Shown here in pieces: positions 39,805-49,471 of a stretch of DNA of 64,000 nt. The notes under the pieces are model-generated. The model was not told where the DNA came from. It made no database searches and saw only the letters and a program-made list of their open reading frames with translations. A program made the position numbers and the translations under genes. Source of the stretch: UBA2136 sp963974105 (lineage in GTDB: Bacteria; Pseudomonadota; Alphaproteobacteria; UBA2136); contig CAXBBG010000006.1 of assembly GCA_963974105.1 (NCBI GenBank), forward strand, positions 1 through 64,000, in the 5' to 3' direction. The stretch's first letter is position 1; the number at the start of each line of letters is the position of its first letter.

Positions 39805-42189
39805 ATGAAATTTTCTCTAAGCTGGTTAAAGCAACACTTAGAAACAAACGCAACAGCAGAAGAATTAGCAGCCCGTATGGTGTCTCTTGGTTTAGAAGTT
39901 GAAGGCATTGAAAAAGAAGGTGAGGCTTTTAATAACGTTGTTGTTGGGCACATTGATAGCCGTGTTCAGCACCCAGACGCAGACCGCCTTGGTGTGTGTT
40001 CGGTGAACGTTGGCGCTAAAGAAAATATTCAAATTGTTTGTGGTGCGCCAAATGCACGTGACAACCTAAAAGTTGTTGTGGCTTTAAATGGTGCTATTTT
40101 ACCTGGTGACTTTGAAATTAAGCCATCAAAATTACGTGGCGTGAAGTCCAACGGCATGATCTGTTCTGTTAAAGAGCTTGGGTTTGGTGAAGACGCTGAC
40201 GGTATTTGGGAATTTGAAGGTGACTTTGTAACAGGCACACCATTGGCAGAAGCTTTAGGTTTGGACGATGTTATTTTTGATGTGGACATGACGCCGAACC
40301 GTGGTGACGCTTTGTCTGTTTATGGTATTGCACGTGACTTGGCCGCAAGCGGTATGGGTGAACTTAATACGGTGACAGTTGAAGAAGCGCAGACCGACAC
40401 AGATGTAGAAAATGTAAGTGAAGATAATGGGGCTGTGCCTGCCATCATTAAAAACCATGAAGCATGCCCATTCTTTACAGGGCAGCTTATCCAAAATGTT
40501 GAAAATGCCGAAAGCCCTGCGTGGTTGATACGCTTTTTAGAGCAAGCAGGCCTGCGCTCTATTAACTGCCTTGCCGATATTACAAACTTTATGTTGATGA
40601 GCTACGGTCAGCCGATGCATGCATACGACGCCGATAAATTAAAAGGCGACATTCGTATTGAAGCGGCTAAAGGTGGCGAAAAACTTTTAGGTTTAGATGG
40701 CAATGAACATGTTTTGGCTGAGGGTGATATTGCTATTATGGATGATAGTGGCGTTATTGGTCTTGCGGGTATTGTGGGTGGTGAAACGACAAGTGTTGAC
40801 GAAAATACAAAAAATATTTATTTAGAAGTGGCACAGTTTAATAAGCATAACATTGCTGTGACAGGTCAACGTTTGCAGTGCAACACTGATGCGCGTTATC
40901 GTTTTGAGCGTGGAATTGACCCTGCAATGACCGTGCCTGCCGCGGTGATGGCAGCTGACCTTATTCAAGAACTTTGTGGTGGTGATCTTTGTGGTATTGA
41001 CGCCGAAGGTACAGAATTACCTGAACCACGCACCATTAAATTTGACCCAGCACGTGTTAAAACTTTTGGTGGCCTAGATATTGATGCGAGTGAAGTAAGA
41101 GAAATTTTGGAGCGTTTAAGCTTTAAAATAGAAGGTGCTGAAATGTTTAATGTGACAGTACCAAGCTATTGCACCATTATGGATACAGACGCTGACTTGG
41201 TTGAGGAAGTGTTACGTATGAAGGGGCTTGATGCCGTACCAACGCAATTGCCACCTTTGCCGCTTCAAACCATTTTGGGCGCAGATAAAGGCCGCACGGG
41301 CGACCGTGTTGCACGCCGTTCATTGGCTGCTATGGGTTATTTAGAATGTATTAACTATAGCTTTATCAATAAAGAAAAAGCTGAAATATTTGCAGAAGGT
41401 GCGCCTTTACTTGAATTGGCTAATCCTTTAGATGAAGTTGAAATGAGCACAATGCGCCCATCACTTTTACCGTCACTTTTAGATGCCGCAGCTAAAAACA
41501 TGGCGCGTGGTGAAGGTTCTATTCATTTGGGTGAAGTTGGTAAAACTTATACAGAAACGACAGAAGTTTTAAAAGCGGCTGGCTTGCTGATGGGGTCAGA
41601 AGAAAAACACTGGCAAGGTAATGCACCGCAAGCTGATGTGTTTACCGCCAAGGCTGATGCCCTTGCAATGCTGGAATCTTTGGGTATGGACGCTGATAAG
41701 CTTCAAGTGCGTCAAGGCGCAACAAGTGCTTACCACCCTGGGCGTAGCGGTACGCTAGCATTAGGTAAAAATGTTTTTGCTACCTTTGGTGAAGTGCACC
41801 CCGCTGTTATGAAAAAATTTGGTTTAAAAGGAACGGCTTCTATTTTTGAAGTGGACCTATTGAAGGCTGAAAATATGGTGATGAAAAAAGGTGCTTTTGT
41901 AACATCTCCTTATCAAAGTGTGCAACGTGACTTTGCCTTTTTAGTGGCGGAAGACGTGGCGGCTGCAGATATGATGAATGCCCTTAAAGGCGCGGATAAA
42001 GACCTTGTACGCTCTGTGAGTTTGTTTGATGTTTATCAAGGTGAACATGTTGAAGCTGGTAAAAAGTCAATTGCTTTGTCGATGACCTTGCAAGCGGCAG
42101 ACCGCACGCTCACAGAAGAAGAAATCAATAAAGTGGCAAACGCCGCTGTGGCAAATGTTAAAAAACGTTTTAACGCAGAAGTGCGATAA
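39805..42189 (+). CDS. pheT: Phenylalanyl-tRNA synthetase beta subunit
   Basis: A 794-residue subunit with the tRNA-binding EMAP/OB domain (residues about 40-150), B3/4 editing domain (around residues 205-380), B5, a core pseudo-catalytic domain and the C-terminal FDX-ACB anticodon domain. Motifs include LSWLKQHLE at the start, DMTPNRGDALSVYGIARDLAA, GLAGIVGGE and YQSVQRDFAFLV. Length is normal. The terminator 42203-42235 ends the unit. Confidence 0.97.
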   Translation: MKFSLSWLKQHLETNATAEELAARMVSLGLEVEGIEKEGEAFNNVVVGHIDSRVQHPDADRLGVCSVNVGAKENIQIVCGAPNARDNLKVVVALNGAILPGDFEIKPSKLRGVKSNGMICSVKELGFGEDADGIWEFEGDFVTGTPLAEALGLDDVIFDVDMTPNRGDALSVYGIARDLAASGMGELNTVTVEEAQTDTDVENVSEDNGAVPAIIKNHEACPFFTGQLIQNVENAESPAWLIRFLEQAGLRSINCLADITNFMLMSYGQPMHAYDADKLKGDIRIEAAKGGEKLLGLDGNEHVLAEGDIAIMDDSGVIGLAGIVGGETTSVDENTKNIYLEVAQFNKHNIAVTGQRLQCNTDARYRFERGIDPAMTVPAAVMAADLIQELCGGDLCGIDAEGTELPEPRTIKFDPARVKTFGGLDIDASEVREILERLSFKIEGAEMFNVTVPSYCTIMDTDADLVEEVLRMKGLDAVPTQLPPLPLQTILGADKGRTGDRVARRSLAAMGYLECINYSFINKEKAEIFAEGAPLLELANPLDEVEMSTMRPSLLPSLLDAAAKNMARGEGSIHLGEVGKTYTETTEVLKAAGLLMGSEEKHWQGNAPQADVFTAKADALAMLESLGMDADKLQVRQGATSAYHPGRSGTLALGKNVFATFGEVHPAVMKKFGLKGTASIFEVDLLKAENMVMKKGAFVTSPYQSVQRDFAFLVAEDVAAADMMNALKGADKDLVRSVSLFDVYQGEHVEAGKKSIALSMTLQAADRTLTEEEINKVANAAVANVKKRFNAEVR

Positions 42190-42202
42190 ACACTTTATCT
42201 TC

Positions 42203-42235
42203 AAAAAAAGACCCTCCAAATGGAGGGTCTTTTTA
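42203..42235. terminator. Bidirectional terminator
   Basis: AGACCCTCCA (42209-42218) pairs with TGGAGGGTCT (42221-42230), with A and T runs on the two sides; it separates pheT and the convergent aminopeptidase gene. Confidence 0.92.
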
Positions 42236-42254
42236 TGCTCGATATATGTGTTGT

Positions 42255-43730
42255 TTAAGAAAATTTCTGCTTAAACAGTTTGGTTAGGGTTAAAACGCCC
42301 CAGCCTGTACCTGTGAAATAAGGAAGCTTTAAGCCAGTAATATCTTTATGTCCACCGCCAACATTGGCAATATCAAAATGGATATGCTTGCTTTTGTTTT
42401 CTTTTTTCATGGCTGCTCTTAAAAAGTAATACGCCAGTTCAGATCCATTGCATCCTGTGCCTGAGGTATAGTTTTTAAGGTCAACACCTGGTTCTGGGCT
42501 TTGAACACAGTCTTCTAAGCGTAGGTCTATAGGTAAACGAAATAATTCGTCGACCTTGCCACATGCCTGCGATGTTTCTCGTAAAAGTTTATTAAATTTC
42601 TCATTTTCACAAAAATACATAGCGGCACGTTCACCCATAACTTGGCGACCTGTCCCTGTGAGTGTACCCATTGAAATATAAGCCTTTGCATTGCTTATAT
42701 GTTTTTGAGCATACACCAAACCATCGTACAAAACCACACGCCCTTCGGCGTCTGTGTTGGTAATTTCAACAACTTTACCATCCATCATTTCTACGCGGTC
42801 ACCGTTTAAGGTCATTTTAGGTCCTACGGCATTATCGGCCAAACAAAAAACAACTTTCACATGGCAATTTGCATGGCTGTCTTTAAGTGCTTTAAGTATG
42901 CCCGCTGCTGTAGAAGCTGCTGTCATGTCGTATTTCATGGTTGCCATGCTGTCACCAGGTTTTATAGCCGCACCGCCTGTGTCATACATCACGCCTTTTG
43001 CAACAAAGACAATAGGGTCATCTGTGCATTTTTCGTGACAGTATGTGGCTTCAAACAAGGCTGGCTCGTGCTCGCTTGCACGGCCAACAGACATGATGCC
43101 ACGGGCGTTAATACGGCTGAGAGCTATATTACCGCTGTGCGTTATGTTATCTGGAAACTCTTCACGTAATAGTTCAACAAAGCTTTGGGCGTTTAAACCT
43201 GTGTTTAAGCCACTTTTTTTATAATTACCATGTGGTGTGTTGGTAAGTAAGCGTGTGAAATTGGTTGACTTTGAAAGGATAAATCCATTTTCAAAATCAG
43301 TATTTACCCCACCTAAGCGAATGGTGTTAGATGTGCCATGATATCCGTTATTGAATGAACGCACGCCGAACCCATAACCCACACGATAACTTAAAAAAGT
43401 GTTTTTTTGAAGGTTGGCCTCTCGAATTTTTTCTGCTTTTAAAGCATCAAATAAATGAGCGCCTACAGCCACTTCCCATTGTTCAGGTGTAAGGTGTTTT
43501 TTAGGATTAAACGAGCCCGCACCAAAAATAACATGTGTTTTGTCAGGCGTGTCTATATAACTAATTTTACCTAGCTCGCTTGATATACGTCTGCGCCCTT
43601 TAAGGGGCAGAGCTAAATCGGTGCGTTTCATGTCGTCGTCGGTTACAATGTGTAATATTGTATGTCGTGCCTCTATTTTTTTAAGAGAAACAGTAGCGGA
43701 AGATAGGTTTTTTGTATCAAATTTAGACAT
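42255..43730 (-). CDS. M17 leucyl aminopeptidase family protein
   Basis: A 491-residue metallopeptidase of the M17 family, removing N-terminal residues from peptides. The catalytic segment VAKGVMYDTGGAAIKPGDSMATMKYDM holds the first Lys and Asp ligands, and NTDAEGRVVLYDGL the later Asp, Glu and Arg, so the two-metal centre looks complete. The N-terminal half is divergent, as usual. The ATG at 43730 follows GGAGGC; an upstream ATG at 43745 is itself part of that Shine-Dalgarno. Monocistronic. Confidence 0.92.
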   Translation of the reverse strand: MSKFDTKNLSSATVSLKKIEARHTILHIVTDDDMKRTDLALPLKGRRRISSELGKISYIDTPDKTHVIFGAGSFNPKKHLTPEQWEVAVGAHLFDALKAEKIREANLQKNTFLSYRVGYGFGVRSFNNGYHGTSNTIRLGGVNTDFENGFILSKSTNFTRLLTNTPHGNYKKSGLNTGLNAQSFVELLREEFPDNITHSGNIALSRINARGIMSVGRASEHEPALFEATYCHEKCTDDPIVFVAKGVMYDTGGAAIKPGDSMATMKYDMTAASTAAGILKALKDSHANCHVKVVFCLADNAVGPKMTLNGDRVEMMDGKVVEITNTDAEGRVVLYDGLVYAQKHISNAKAYISMGTLTGTGRQVMGERAAMYFCENEKFNKLLRETSQACGKVDELFRLPIDLRLEDCVQSPEPGVDLKNYTSGTGCNGSELAYYFLRAAMKKENKSKHIHFDIANVGGGHKDITGLKLPYFTGTGWGVLTLTKLFKQKFS

Positions 43731-43947
43731 AAAATATGCCTCCATATGCAGAAAAAGAAAATAAGCAGACGCTTACGATGTGTTTTGTATGTTTGGAATG
43801 TATACATTCAGTATATGTTCGTCAAGTGGTAATGCATGATTTTGACAGAAAATAGCCAGAAAATATGTGGCTTGAACTGTTAAATTGGCGACTAATTTAT
43901 TATTCCACACTGAAGTGACAGACAATGCTTCCTTTTTTTACTTTCTT

Positions 43948-43956
43948 TGGTATACT
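43948..43956 (+). promoter_or_regulatory. Extended -10 before lepA
   Basis: TGGTATACT: an extended -10 (TGn plus TATACT), about 40 bases before the lepA ATG. No good -35 is seen, which is normal for extended -10 promoters. Confidence 0.4.
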
Positions 43957-43994
43957 GCGGTTTATGCATACTAATTTAAGAAAATGAGAACACA

Positions 43995-45797
43995 ATGTCT
44001 AAAGACTTAAAACATATCCGTAACTTTTCGATTATTGCACATATTGACCATGGTAAATCAACCTTGGCCGACCGTATTATTGAAGAGACTTTTGCTGTTC
44101 AAAAAAGGGATATGAAAGCTCAATTGCTTGATACAATGGACATTGAACGTGAGCGTGGTATTACGGTTAAAGCCAATGCGATTCGTTTGGAATATTTAGC
44201 TAAAGATGGTGAAAAATATCAGCTAAACCTGATTGATACACCAGGGCACGTGGATTTTTCTTACGAAGTTTCGCGCTCACTAAGCGCTTGTGAAGGTGCA
44301 TTGCTTGTGGTGGACGCGTCGCAAGGTGTGGAAGCGCAAACGCTTGCAAACGTTTATATGGCGCTGGATAACGATCTTGAAATTATACCCGTACTCAATA
44401 AAATTGACCTGCCAAGTGCAGAGCCTGAACGTGTGCGTGAGCAAATTGAAGATATTATTGGTATTGATGCTTCTGAAGCGGTACAAGCTTCTGCGAAGTC
44501 GGGTATTGGTATTACAGAAATTTTAGAACAAATTGTTGCGAAAGTTCCATGCCCTGTGGGCGATGAAGATGCAACGCTTAAAGCGCTTTTGGTGGACGCT
44601 TGGTATGACAACTATTTAGGTGTTGTTATTCTTGTACGCATGAAAGACGGCGTGATTAAAAAAGGCCAAAAAATTCGATTTATGTCAAATAACACACAGC
44701 ACATTGTTGAACGTGTGGGTGTACTTGACCCTAAAATTAAAGTAGTAAATGAACTGCGCGCCGGTGAGGTTGGTATTATTACAGCGGCGATTAAGTCGGT
44801 GGCGGATACATTTATTGGTGATACCATTACAGATCACCTGCGTCCTTGCGCAGAAATGTTGCCTGGTTTTAAAGAAGTACAGCCAATGGTATTTTGTGGT
44901 CTTTACCCAACCGAAGGTGCTGATTACGAAAAATTAAAAGACGCTTTTGCCAAACTGCAGCTCAATGACACGTCATTTACGTATATTTCAGAAACATCTG
45001 CAGCACTTGGACATGGTTTCCGTTGTGGATTCCTTGGTCTTTTGCATATGGAAATTATTCAAGAACGTTTGGAACGTGAATTTGACTTAGACCTTGTAAC
45101 AACTGCGCCTGGGGTTATTTACAATGTTGTTAAAACCAATGGCGAAACAGAAGAAATTCACAACCCTGCACACCTACCAGACCCAACTCAAATTAAAGCC
45201 ATTTTAGAGCCGATGATTAAGGCTACTATTTTAGTGCCTGATGAATATGTTGGCGCTGTGATTAACCTTTGCATTGAAAAACGTGGACAGCAAATAGCGA
45301 TGGAGTATCACGGTACCCGTGTTATGGTGACTTACCGCTTGCCACTTAACGAAGTGGTGCTTGATTTTAACGACCGTTTGAAGTCAATTTCACGCGGGTA
45401 TGCTTCGTTTGATTATGAGCCAGATGGTTTTGAAGAAGAAAAACTTGTGAAGGTTGGTATTCTTGTTAACGGTGAATCTGTGGATGCGTTGAACATGATT
45501 TTGCACCGTGATAATGCTGAAAGCCGTGGACGTATATTACTTGTGAAGCTAAAAGAACTTATTCCTCGCCAAATGTTTGACGTGGCACTTCAAGCCACCA
45601 TTGGCGGTAAAATTATTGCCCGTGAATCGGTGCAAGCCATGCGTAAAAACGTTACAGCAAAATGTTATGGCGGTGATATTACCCGTAAGAAAAAACTGCT
45701 TGAAAAGCAGAAAAAAGGTAAGAAACGTATGAAATCTATCGGTAACGTGGATATTCCTCAAGAAGCGTTTTTGGCAGCGCTTAAAATTAATGAGTAG
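43995..45797 (+). CDS. lepA: Elongation factor 4 (LepA)
   Basis: A 600-residue translational GTPase that acts on ribosomes under stress and in initiation. GTPase motifs: AHIDHGKST (G1), RGITVKA (G2), DTPGHVDF (G3) and NKIDLP (G4). LepA-specific domains follow, ending in GGDITRKKKLLEKQKKGKKRMK, which is the C-terminal signature. Length is normal. The stop overlaps the start of the next gene by eight bases. Confidence 0.98.
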   Translation: MSKDLKHIRNFSIIAHIDHGKSTLADRIIEETFAVQKRDMKAQLLDTMDIERERGITVKANAIRLEYLAKDGEKYQLNLIDTPGHVDFSYEVSRSLSACEGALLVVDASQGVEAQTLANVYMALDNDLEIIPVLNKIDLPSAEPERVREQIEDIIGIDASEAVQASAKSGIGITEILEQIVAKVPCPVGDEDATLKALLVDAWYDNYLGVVILVRMKDGVIKKGQKIRFMSNNTQHIVERVGVLDPKIKVVNELRAGEVGIITAAIKSVADTFIGDTITDHLRPCAEMLPGFKEVQPMVFCGLYPTEGADYEKLKDAFAKLQLNDTSFTYISETSAALGHGFRCGFLGLLHMEIIQERLEREFDLDLVTTAPGVIYNVVKTNGETEEIHNPAHLPDPTQIKAILEPMIKATILVPDEYVGAVINLCIEKRGQQIAMEYHGTRVMVTYRLPLNEVVLDFNDRLKSISRGYASFDYEPDGFEEEKLVKVGILVNGESVDALNMILHRDNAESRGRILLVKLKELIPRQMFDVALQATIGGKIIARESVQAMRKNVTAKCYGGDITRKKKLLEKQKKGKKRMKSIGNVDIPQEAFLAALKINE

Positions 45798-46290
45798 CAC
45801 CCGCCAAAATGTTGAATGGTTACCAAAACCAAATAATGTAGCGCTGATTTTTACAGATCAGCCACCTAAAGACAGCCTTATCGGGGCTGTTTTTGCGTAT
45901 ATATTTAATGAAAAATGCGAATTACTGCTTGTTGAAAAAACGGGTAAGGGTACCTTTGACATTCCAGGTGGCGGGCGTGAAGGGCATGAGTCATGGCAAG
46001 AAACAGTAAAACGTGAAATTTTAGAAGAAGCCTTTGTAGAAATTGAAAATCTTGAAATTGTGGCGTTGCAAAAACTTACAATAGAGGTAGAAGGTGAAAA
46101 ACCTCACCGCTACACACGCCCATTTCCTGTGGCGTATGAAGTTTTTGTAAAAGCAAAACTTAAGGGCACAGGCCCATTTATTAAAAATGATGAAACAATT
46201 GCTAGAAACTTTTTCTCCATAGAACAAGCCTTACTGCAAGAAGGTATTCTTTTTGAAAACCGCGCTGATATTTTAAAAGCTTGTATGTAA
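45790..46290 (+). CDS. Nudix hydrolase
   Basis: A 166-residue Nudix-fold hydrolase. The Nudix box is visible: a GGGREGHES start, then REILEEAF, close to the GX5EX7REUXEE consensus with a slight change at the end (EEA where EEXGU is expected). It likely hydrolyses a nucleoside diphosphate derivative; which is unknown. Its ATG overlaps the lepA stop by eight bases, so translation is coupled. The N terminus MSSTRQNVEWLPK lies in the lepA frame overlap. Confidence 0.9.
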   Translation: MSSTRQNVEWLPKPNNVALIFTDQPPKDSLIGAVFAYIFNEKCELLLVEKTGKGTFDIPGGGREGHESWQETVKREILEEAFVEIENLEIVALQKLTIEVEGEKPHRYTRPFPVAYEVFVKAKLKGTGPFIKNDETIARNFFSIEQALLQEGILFENRADILKACM

Positions 46291-46354
46291 CACTTGAGCT
46301 AAAAGCATGCACTTGTTATCCTTAAATAAATAAGGGTTTTAAAAGGGGTGTTTG

Positions 46355-46873
46355 ATGGCCATTTTAGTACGTGATGTAACAATAGCTGATGTAAACGATA
46401 TTTGCGCTATACATGTGGCGGCATGGCACAATGCTTACGTGGACATTATTTCCAAATCTTACTTAGACGAACATGTAACGGTAGAAAATAAACGTTTCCA
46501 GTGGTCTGGTTTTTTAAAAAGGCGTGACCCTGAAAAATCTCTCTTTTTGATCATTACAGACAATGAAAACCCTATCGGTTTTGCTCAAGGTTGGGTCGAT
46601 CATAATCATTCTAAAAATTACAGGCTCAATGCCTTGTATCTGAATCCTCAAAAAACAAGGCAAGGCTATGGGAGGGTGCTGGTGCACACTTTTAAAGAAA
46701 CGGTTCAAAAGCAAGGTTATGAAAACATGCTTATTTCTGTTTTGAAAGAAAACCATGCTGCGCGCAAATTTTATGAAAAAATAGGTGGGGTGCATCAACC
46801 GCATTTAGCCGATGTTTGGAATTGCCCAGACGGCAAGAAATATGCCGAAGAAACCTATGTATTTAAGCTATAA
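46355..46873 (+). CDS. GNAT family N-acetyltransferase
   Basis: A 172-residue acetyltransferase with the usual order: RDVTIADVNDICAIHVAAWHNAYVDIIS (strand, helix with a conserved Trp), DNENPIGFAQGW strand pair, LYLNPQKTRQGYGRVLV acetyl-CoA loop, and LKENHAARKFYEKIGG near the end. Substrate unknown. AAGGGG lies nine bases before the ATG at 46355; a TTG at 46352 is less likely. It starts a cluster of three acetyltransferase genes after the Nudix gene. Confidence 0.9.
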   Translation: MAILVRDVTIADVNDICAIHVAAWHNAYVDIISKSYLDEHVTVENKRFQWSGFLKRRDPEKSLFLIITDNENPIGFAQGWVDHNHSKNYRLNALYLNPQKTRQGYGRVLVHTFKETVQKQGYENMLISVLKENHAARKFYEKIGGVHQPHLADVWNCPDGKKYAEETYVFKL

Positions 46874-46892
46874 ACCTAACAAGGAAAATTAA

Positions 46893-47480
46893 ATGAAACA
46901 TCCTTTAGAAGATATTGAAATACCGAAAGTTATAGCAACAAATCGTCTTGAATTGCGATTGTTAAATTTTGAAATGGCGGCTGATTTTAACAGCTCTATT
47001 CATGCATCATTGGCAGAATTTAACCCGTGGTTTGACTGGATGCACCCAACACCACCTACACTTAAAGAAACGCAAGAGCACGCCCTTGTTAATATAAAAG
47101 AACAGCTTAACAAGGAAGCTTTTCATTTTGGTATGTATTTAAAAGGTACAAACACCATGGTTGGGCGCATTTCACTAGATAAGGACGACCCCAATATTCC
47201 TGCTTTTAATATTGGCTACTGGACACATAGCGCACATGTCGGTAACGGTTATATGACAGAAGCCTTGTTTGAAATATGTGATTTTTCAATCAATCATTTA
47301 AAATCACGCCGTGTAGATATTTATCATGATAGTGAAAATTTAGCTTCTAAAGCGCTTATTCAAAAAATTGTCCAAAAATTTGGGTTTGAAAAATTAGCTG
47401 TGCTCAAAAATAAACATCGCAGAAAAGGGGATGGCAGCCTAAGGCATGATGTTTATTATAGCTTTACTCAAGGTGACTAA
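46893..47480 (+). CDS. RimJ/RimL-like N-acetyltransferase (copy 1)
   Basis: A 195-residue GNAT of the RimJ/RimL group, which acetylates ribosomal proteins or other N termini. LELRLLNFEMAADFN and NPWFDWMHPTPP at the start; GYMTEALFEICDFSINHLKSRRVDIYHD in the catalytic half, with acetyl-CoA loop GNGYMTEAL. It is a clear paralogue of the next gene (same MKxPLE start, WMHPTP, NGYM, and length). AAGGAAA precedes the ATG. It ends at a terminator. Confidence 0.88.
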   Translation: MKHPLEDIEIPKVIATNRLELRLLNFEMAADFNSSIHASLAEFNPWFDWMHPTPPTLKETQEHALVNIKEQLNKEAFHFGMYLKGTNTMVGRISLDKDDPNIPAFNIGYWTHSAHVGNGYMTEALFEICDFSINHLKSRRVDIYHDSENLASKALIQKIVQKFGFEKLAVLKNKHRRKGDGSLRHDVYYSFTQGD

Positions 47481-47502
47481 TTGGTATAACAAACTAAAAT
47501 AT

Positions 47503-47532
47503 TAAACCCCTTTTTAGTAAGGGGCTTTTTTT
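47503..47532 (+). terminator. Intrinsic terminator
   Basis: CCCCTT (47507-47512) pairs with AAGGGG (47519-47524), with a T run. Confidence 0.82.
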
Positions 47533-47608
47533 GTGTACAGTTATGAAGTTATTTGTTATTTTTAAAGCGATCTATTCAATCTCTTTTCCCGTTTCTTTTA
47601 AAATATCT

Positions 47609-47620
47609 CCCTTTGGAGGG
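47609..47620 (+). promoter_or_regulatory. Short hairpin at a ribosome binding site
   Basis: CCCT (47609-47612), TTGG, AGGG (47617-47620). The GGAGGG Shine-Dalgarno of the gene at 47628 lies across loop and 3' arm. The stem is only four pairs. Confidence 0.3.
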
Positions 47621-47627
47621 CATTGAT

Positions 47628-48236
47628 ATGAAAAACCCTTTGGAAGTTTTCGACTTACCTACTTTTATCAAAACCGAACGTCTTGAATTGCGATTCTTGC
47701 ACCGCGGTATGGTACAAGATATCAACAATGCTTTAATGGCATCATCTGACGCATTAAAACCGCGTTTTGAATGGATGCACCCCACGCCTTCTTTGGGCGA
47801 TACGACAGATTATGTAACCAACATGGCGCTTGAACAATATCACCGCCTATCGTTTCATGTTGGCATCTATATTAAAGGCACCAATGAATTTGTGGGCATG
47901 GTTTCGCTTAATAAATTAGACCCTGCTGTCCCTGCGTTTACGATGGGTTATTGGTGTGATACGGCACAGGCGGGCAACGGCTATATGAGTGAAGCTGTCT
48001 TGAAAATGGCAGAATTTGCCATGATTGATTTAAAAGCCAATCGTGTAGAATTAAGCCCTGATGTGACGAATGTTGCCTCGATTGCCATTGCTGAAAAATT
48101 AGTGGCAAACTTTGGCTATGAAAAACTGGGTGAAATAAAAAATTGCTGGCGTAGTCCGCATAACAACCGTTTATGTAACTGTGTCCGTTATGTGTTTACC
48201 CAAAACGAAGAATTGATTCTTTTTAGGAACGATTAA
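47628..48236 (+). CDS. RimJ/RimL-like N-acetyltransferase (copy 2)
   Basis: A 202-residue GNAT, paralogous to the preceding gene: MKNPLEVFDLP, LELRFLHRGM, FEWMHPTPS and a GNGYMSEAVLKMAEFAMIDLKANRVEL segment. The pair probably arose by local duplication. I choose the ATG at 47628, seven bases after GGAGGG; a start at 47553 would add 25 residues without family character. Its own terminator lies at both ends, so the copies are now separate units. Confidence 0.88.
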   Translation: MKNPLEVFDLPTFIKTERLELRFLHRGMVQDINNALMASSDALKPRFEWMHPTPSLGDTTDYVTNMALEQYHRLSFHVGIYIKGTNEFVGMVSLNKLDPAVPAFTMGYWCDTAQAGNGYMSEAVLKMAEFAMIDLKANRVELSPDVTNVASIAIAEKLVANFGYEKLGEIKNCWRSPHNNRLCNCVRYVFTQNEELILFRND

Positions 48237-48237
48237 C

Positions 48238-48266
48238 AAAAAAGCCCCTCTTTGGGGCTTTTTTTA
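48238..48266 (+). terminator. Intrinsic terminator
   Basis: AGCCCC (48243-48248) and GGGGCT (48254-48259) with A and T runs. It ends only 16 bases before the zapE start. Confidence 0.9.
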
Positions 48267-48282
48267 TGTTAAAATATTGCTT

Positions 48283-49371
48283 ATGGAAAAAATATTAAAA
48301 AGCTATCAAGCATGCCTTGCTAAGGGTAATTTACAAGAAGATAGCGCGCAGTTGCGTGTTATTTCTGATTTGGATTATTTAACAGAAAATATTGAAGAAA
48401 ACAAAGCCTTATGGCAAGCCTTTGGTCCATTATATAAATGGGTCTATGTAGCAACTGATAACACGCCTTTACCAACGCCAAAAGGAATTTATTTTTTTGG
48501 AACAGTCGGGCGCGGTAAGTCTATGTTAATGGACTTGTTCTTTAACGAAGTTGATGTGGCGCACAAGCGTCGTGTGCATTTTCATAGTTTTATGGACGAA
48601 GTACATGAGCGCATGCACCATGTTAAGCCAGAAAAAGGGGTTGACCCTGTACATAAGGTTGCGGTGGATATTGCCGAGCATGCACAGCTTCTTTGTTTTG
48701 ATGAGTTTTATATATCTAACATTGCAGACGCGATGATGCTTGGACGTTTGTTTGAAATGCTTATGAAGTCGGGTGTTATTTTATGTTCAACCAGCAATTG
48801 GTCGCCTGAGAACCTTTTTCAAGGTGGGCATAACCGCGTTTTATTTAAACCCTTTATAAAAATGATAGAAGCGCAGTTTAACGTTGTTTCTTTGGGGGAA
48901 GGTGTGGACTGGCGCCGTAAAAATGGCGATGAATTACCGTATTTTTTAACAGGGAATAACACCCTTGAGTTACAAAAAATTATTGTGCAACTGAGTCAGG
49001 GTTCTGCTTTAAATGATAACGCTATTTTTATTGTAGAAGACAAAGTGCTTCCTTTGGGGAGCAATGATAAAATTTTACATATCCATTTTAAAGAATTATG
49101 TGGGCGCGCATTTGCTGCAGAGCATTATAAAAACATAGCCCAAAAATTTGAAACCGTCATTTTAGAGGATATACCTATATTTACAGCCGAGCGCCAAGAT
49201 CAAGCAATGCGTTTTGTGGTGATGGTGGATATGTTTTATGAAATGGGGACAAAGCTTATTTGTAGCGCGGCTGATATGCCTCAGCAACTTTGTCTTGTGG
49301 GGGAGAGTGCTTTTGCCTTTGAGCGCACGGCTTCACGTCTTGTAGAGATGCAAGGTAGGGTTGAATTGTAA
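48283..49371 (+). CDS. zapE: Cell division protein ZapE (AFG1-type ATPase)
   Basis: A 362-residue AAA+ ATPase, the bacterial relative of mitochondrial AFG1/LACE1, which acts on FtsZ rings in E. coli. Walker A appears as GTVGRGKSMLMDLFF, followed by HFHSFMDEVHERMH, Walker B as LLCFDEFYISNIADAMMLGRLF, sensor 1 as CSTSNW, and a C-terminal FAFERTASRLVEMQ. I choose the ATG at 48283. The start is only 16 bases after a terminator and shows no ribosome binding site, so the mRNA may be nearly leaderless or the promoter may overlap that terminator. Confidence 0.93.
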   Translation: MEKILKSYQACLAKGNLQEDSAQLRVISDLDYLTENIEENKALWQAFGPLYKWVYVATDNTPLPTPKGIYFFGTVGRGKSMLMDLFFNEVDVAHKRRVHFHSFMDEVHERMHHVKPEKGVDPVHKVAVDIAEHAQLLCFDEFYISNIADAMMLGRLFEMLMKSGVILCSTSNWSPENLFQGGHNRVLFKPFIKMIEAQFNVVSLGEGVDWRRKNGDELPYFLTGNNTLELQKIIVQLSQGSALNDNAIFIVEDKVLPLGSNDKILHIHFKELCGRAFAAEHYKNIAQKFETVILEDIPIFTAERQDQAMRFVVMVDMFYEMGTKLICSAADMPQQLCLVGESAFAFERTASRLVEMQGRVEL

Positions 49372-49471
49372 TAAGGCGCAATTAAACCCTAGGTTGTGAC
49401 AGTTTTTTGAAGGTTGAAATTTAGTTCACCCACCTATAAGAAACTGCAAGATAAAAGGGAAAGACCAAAAA

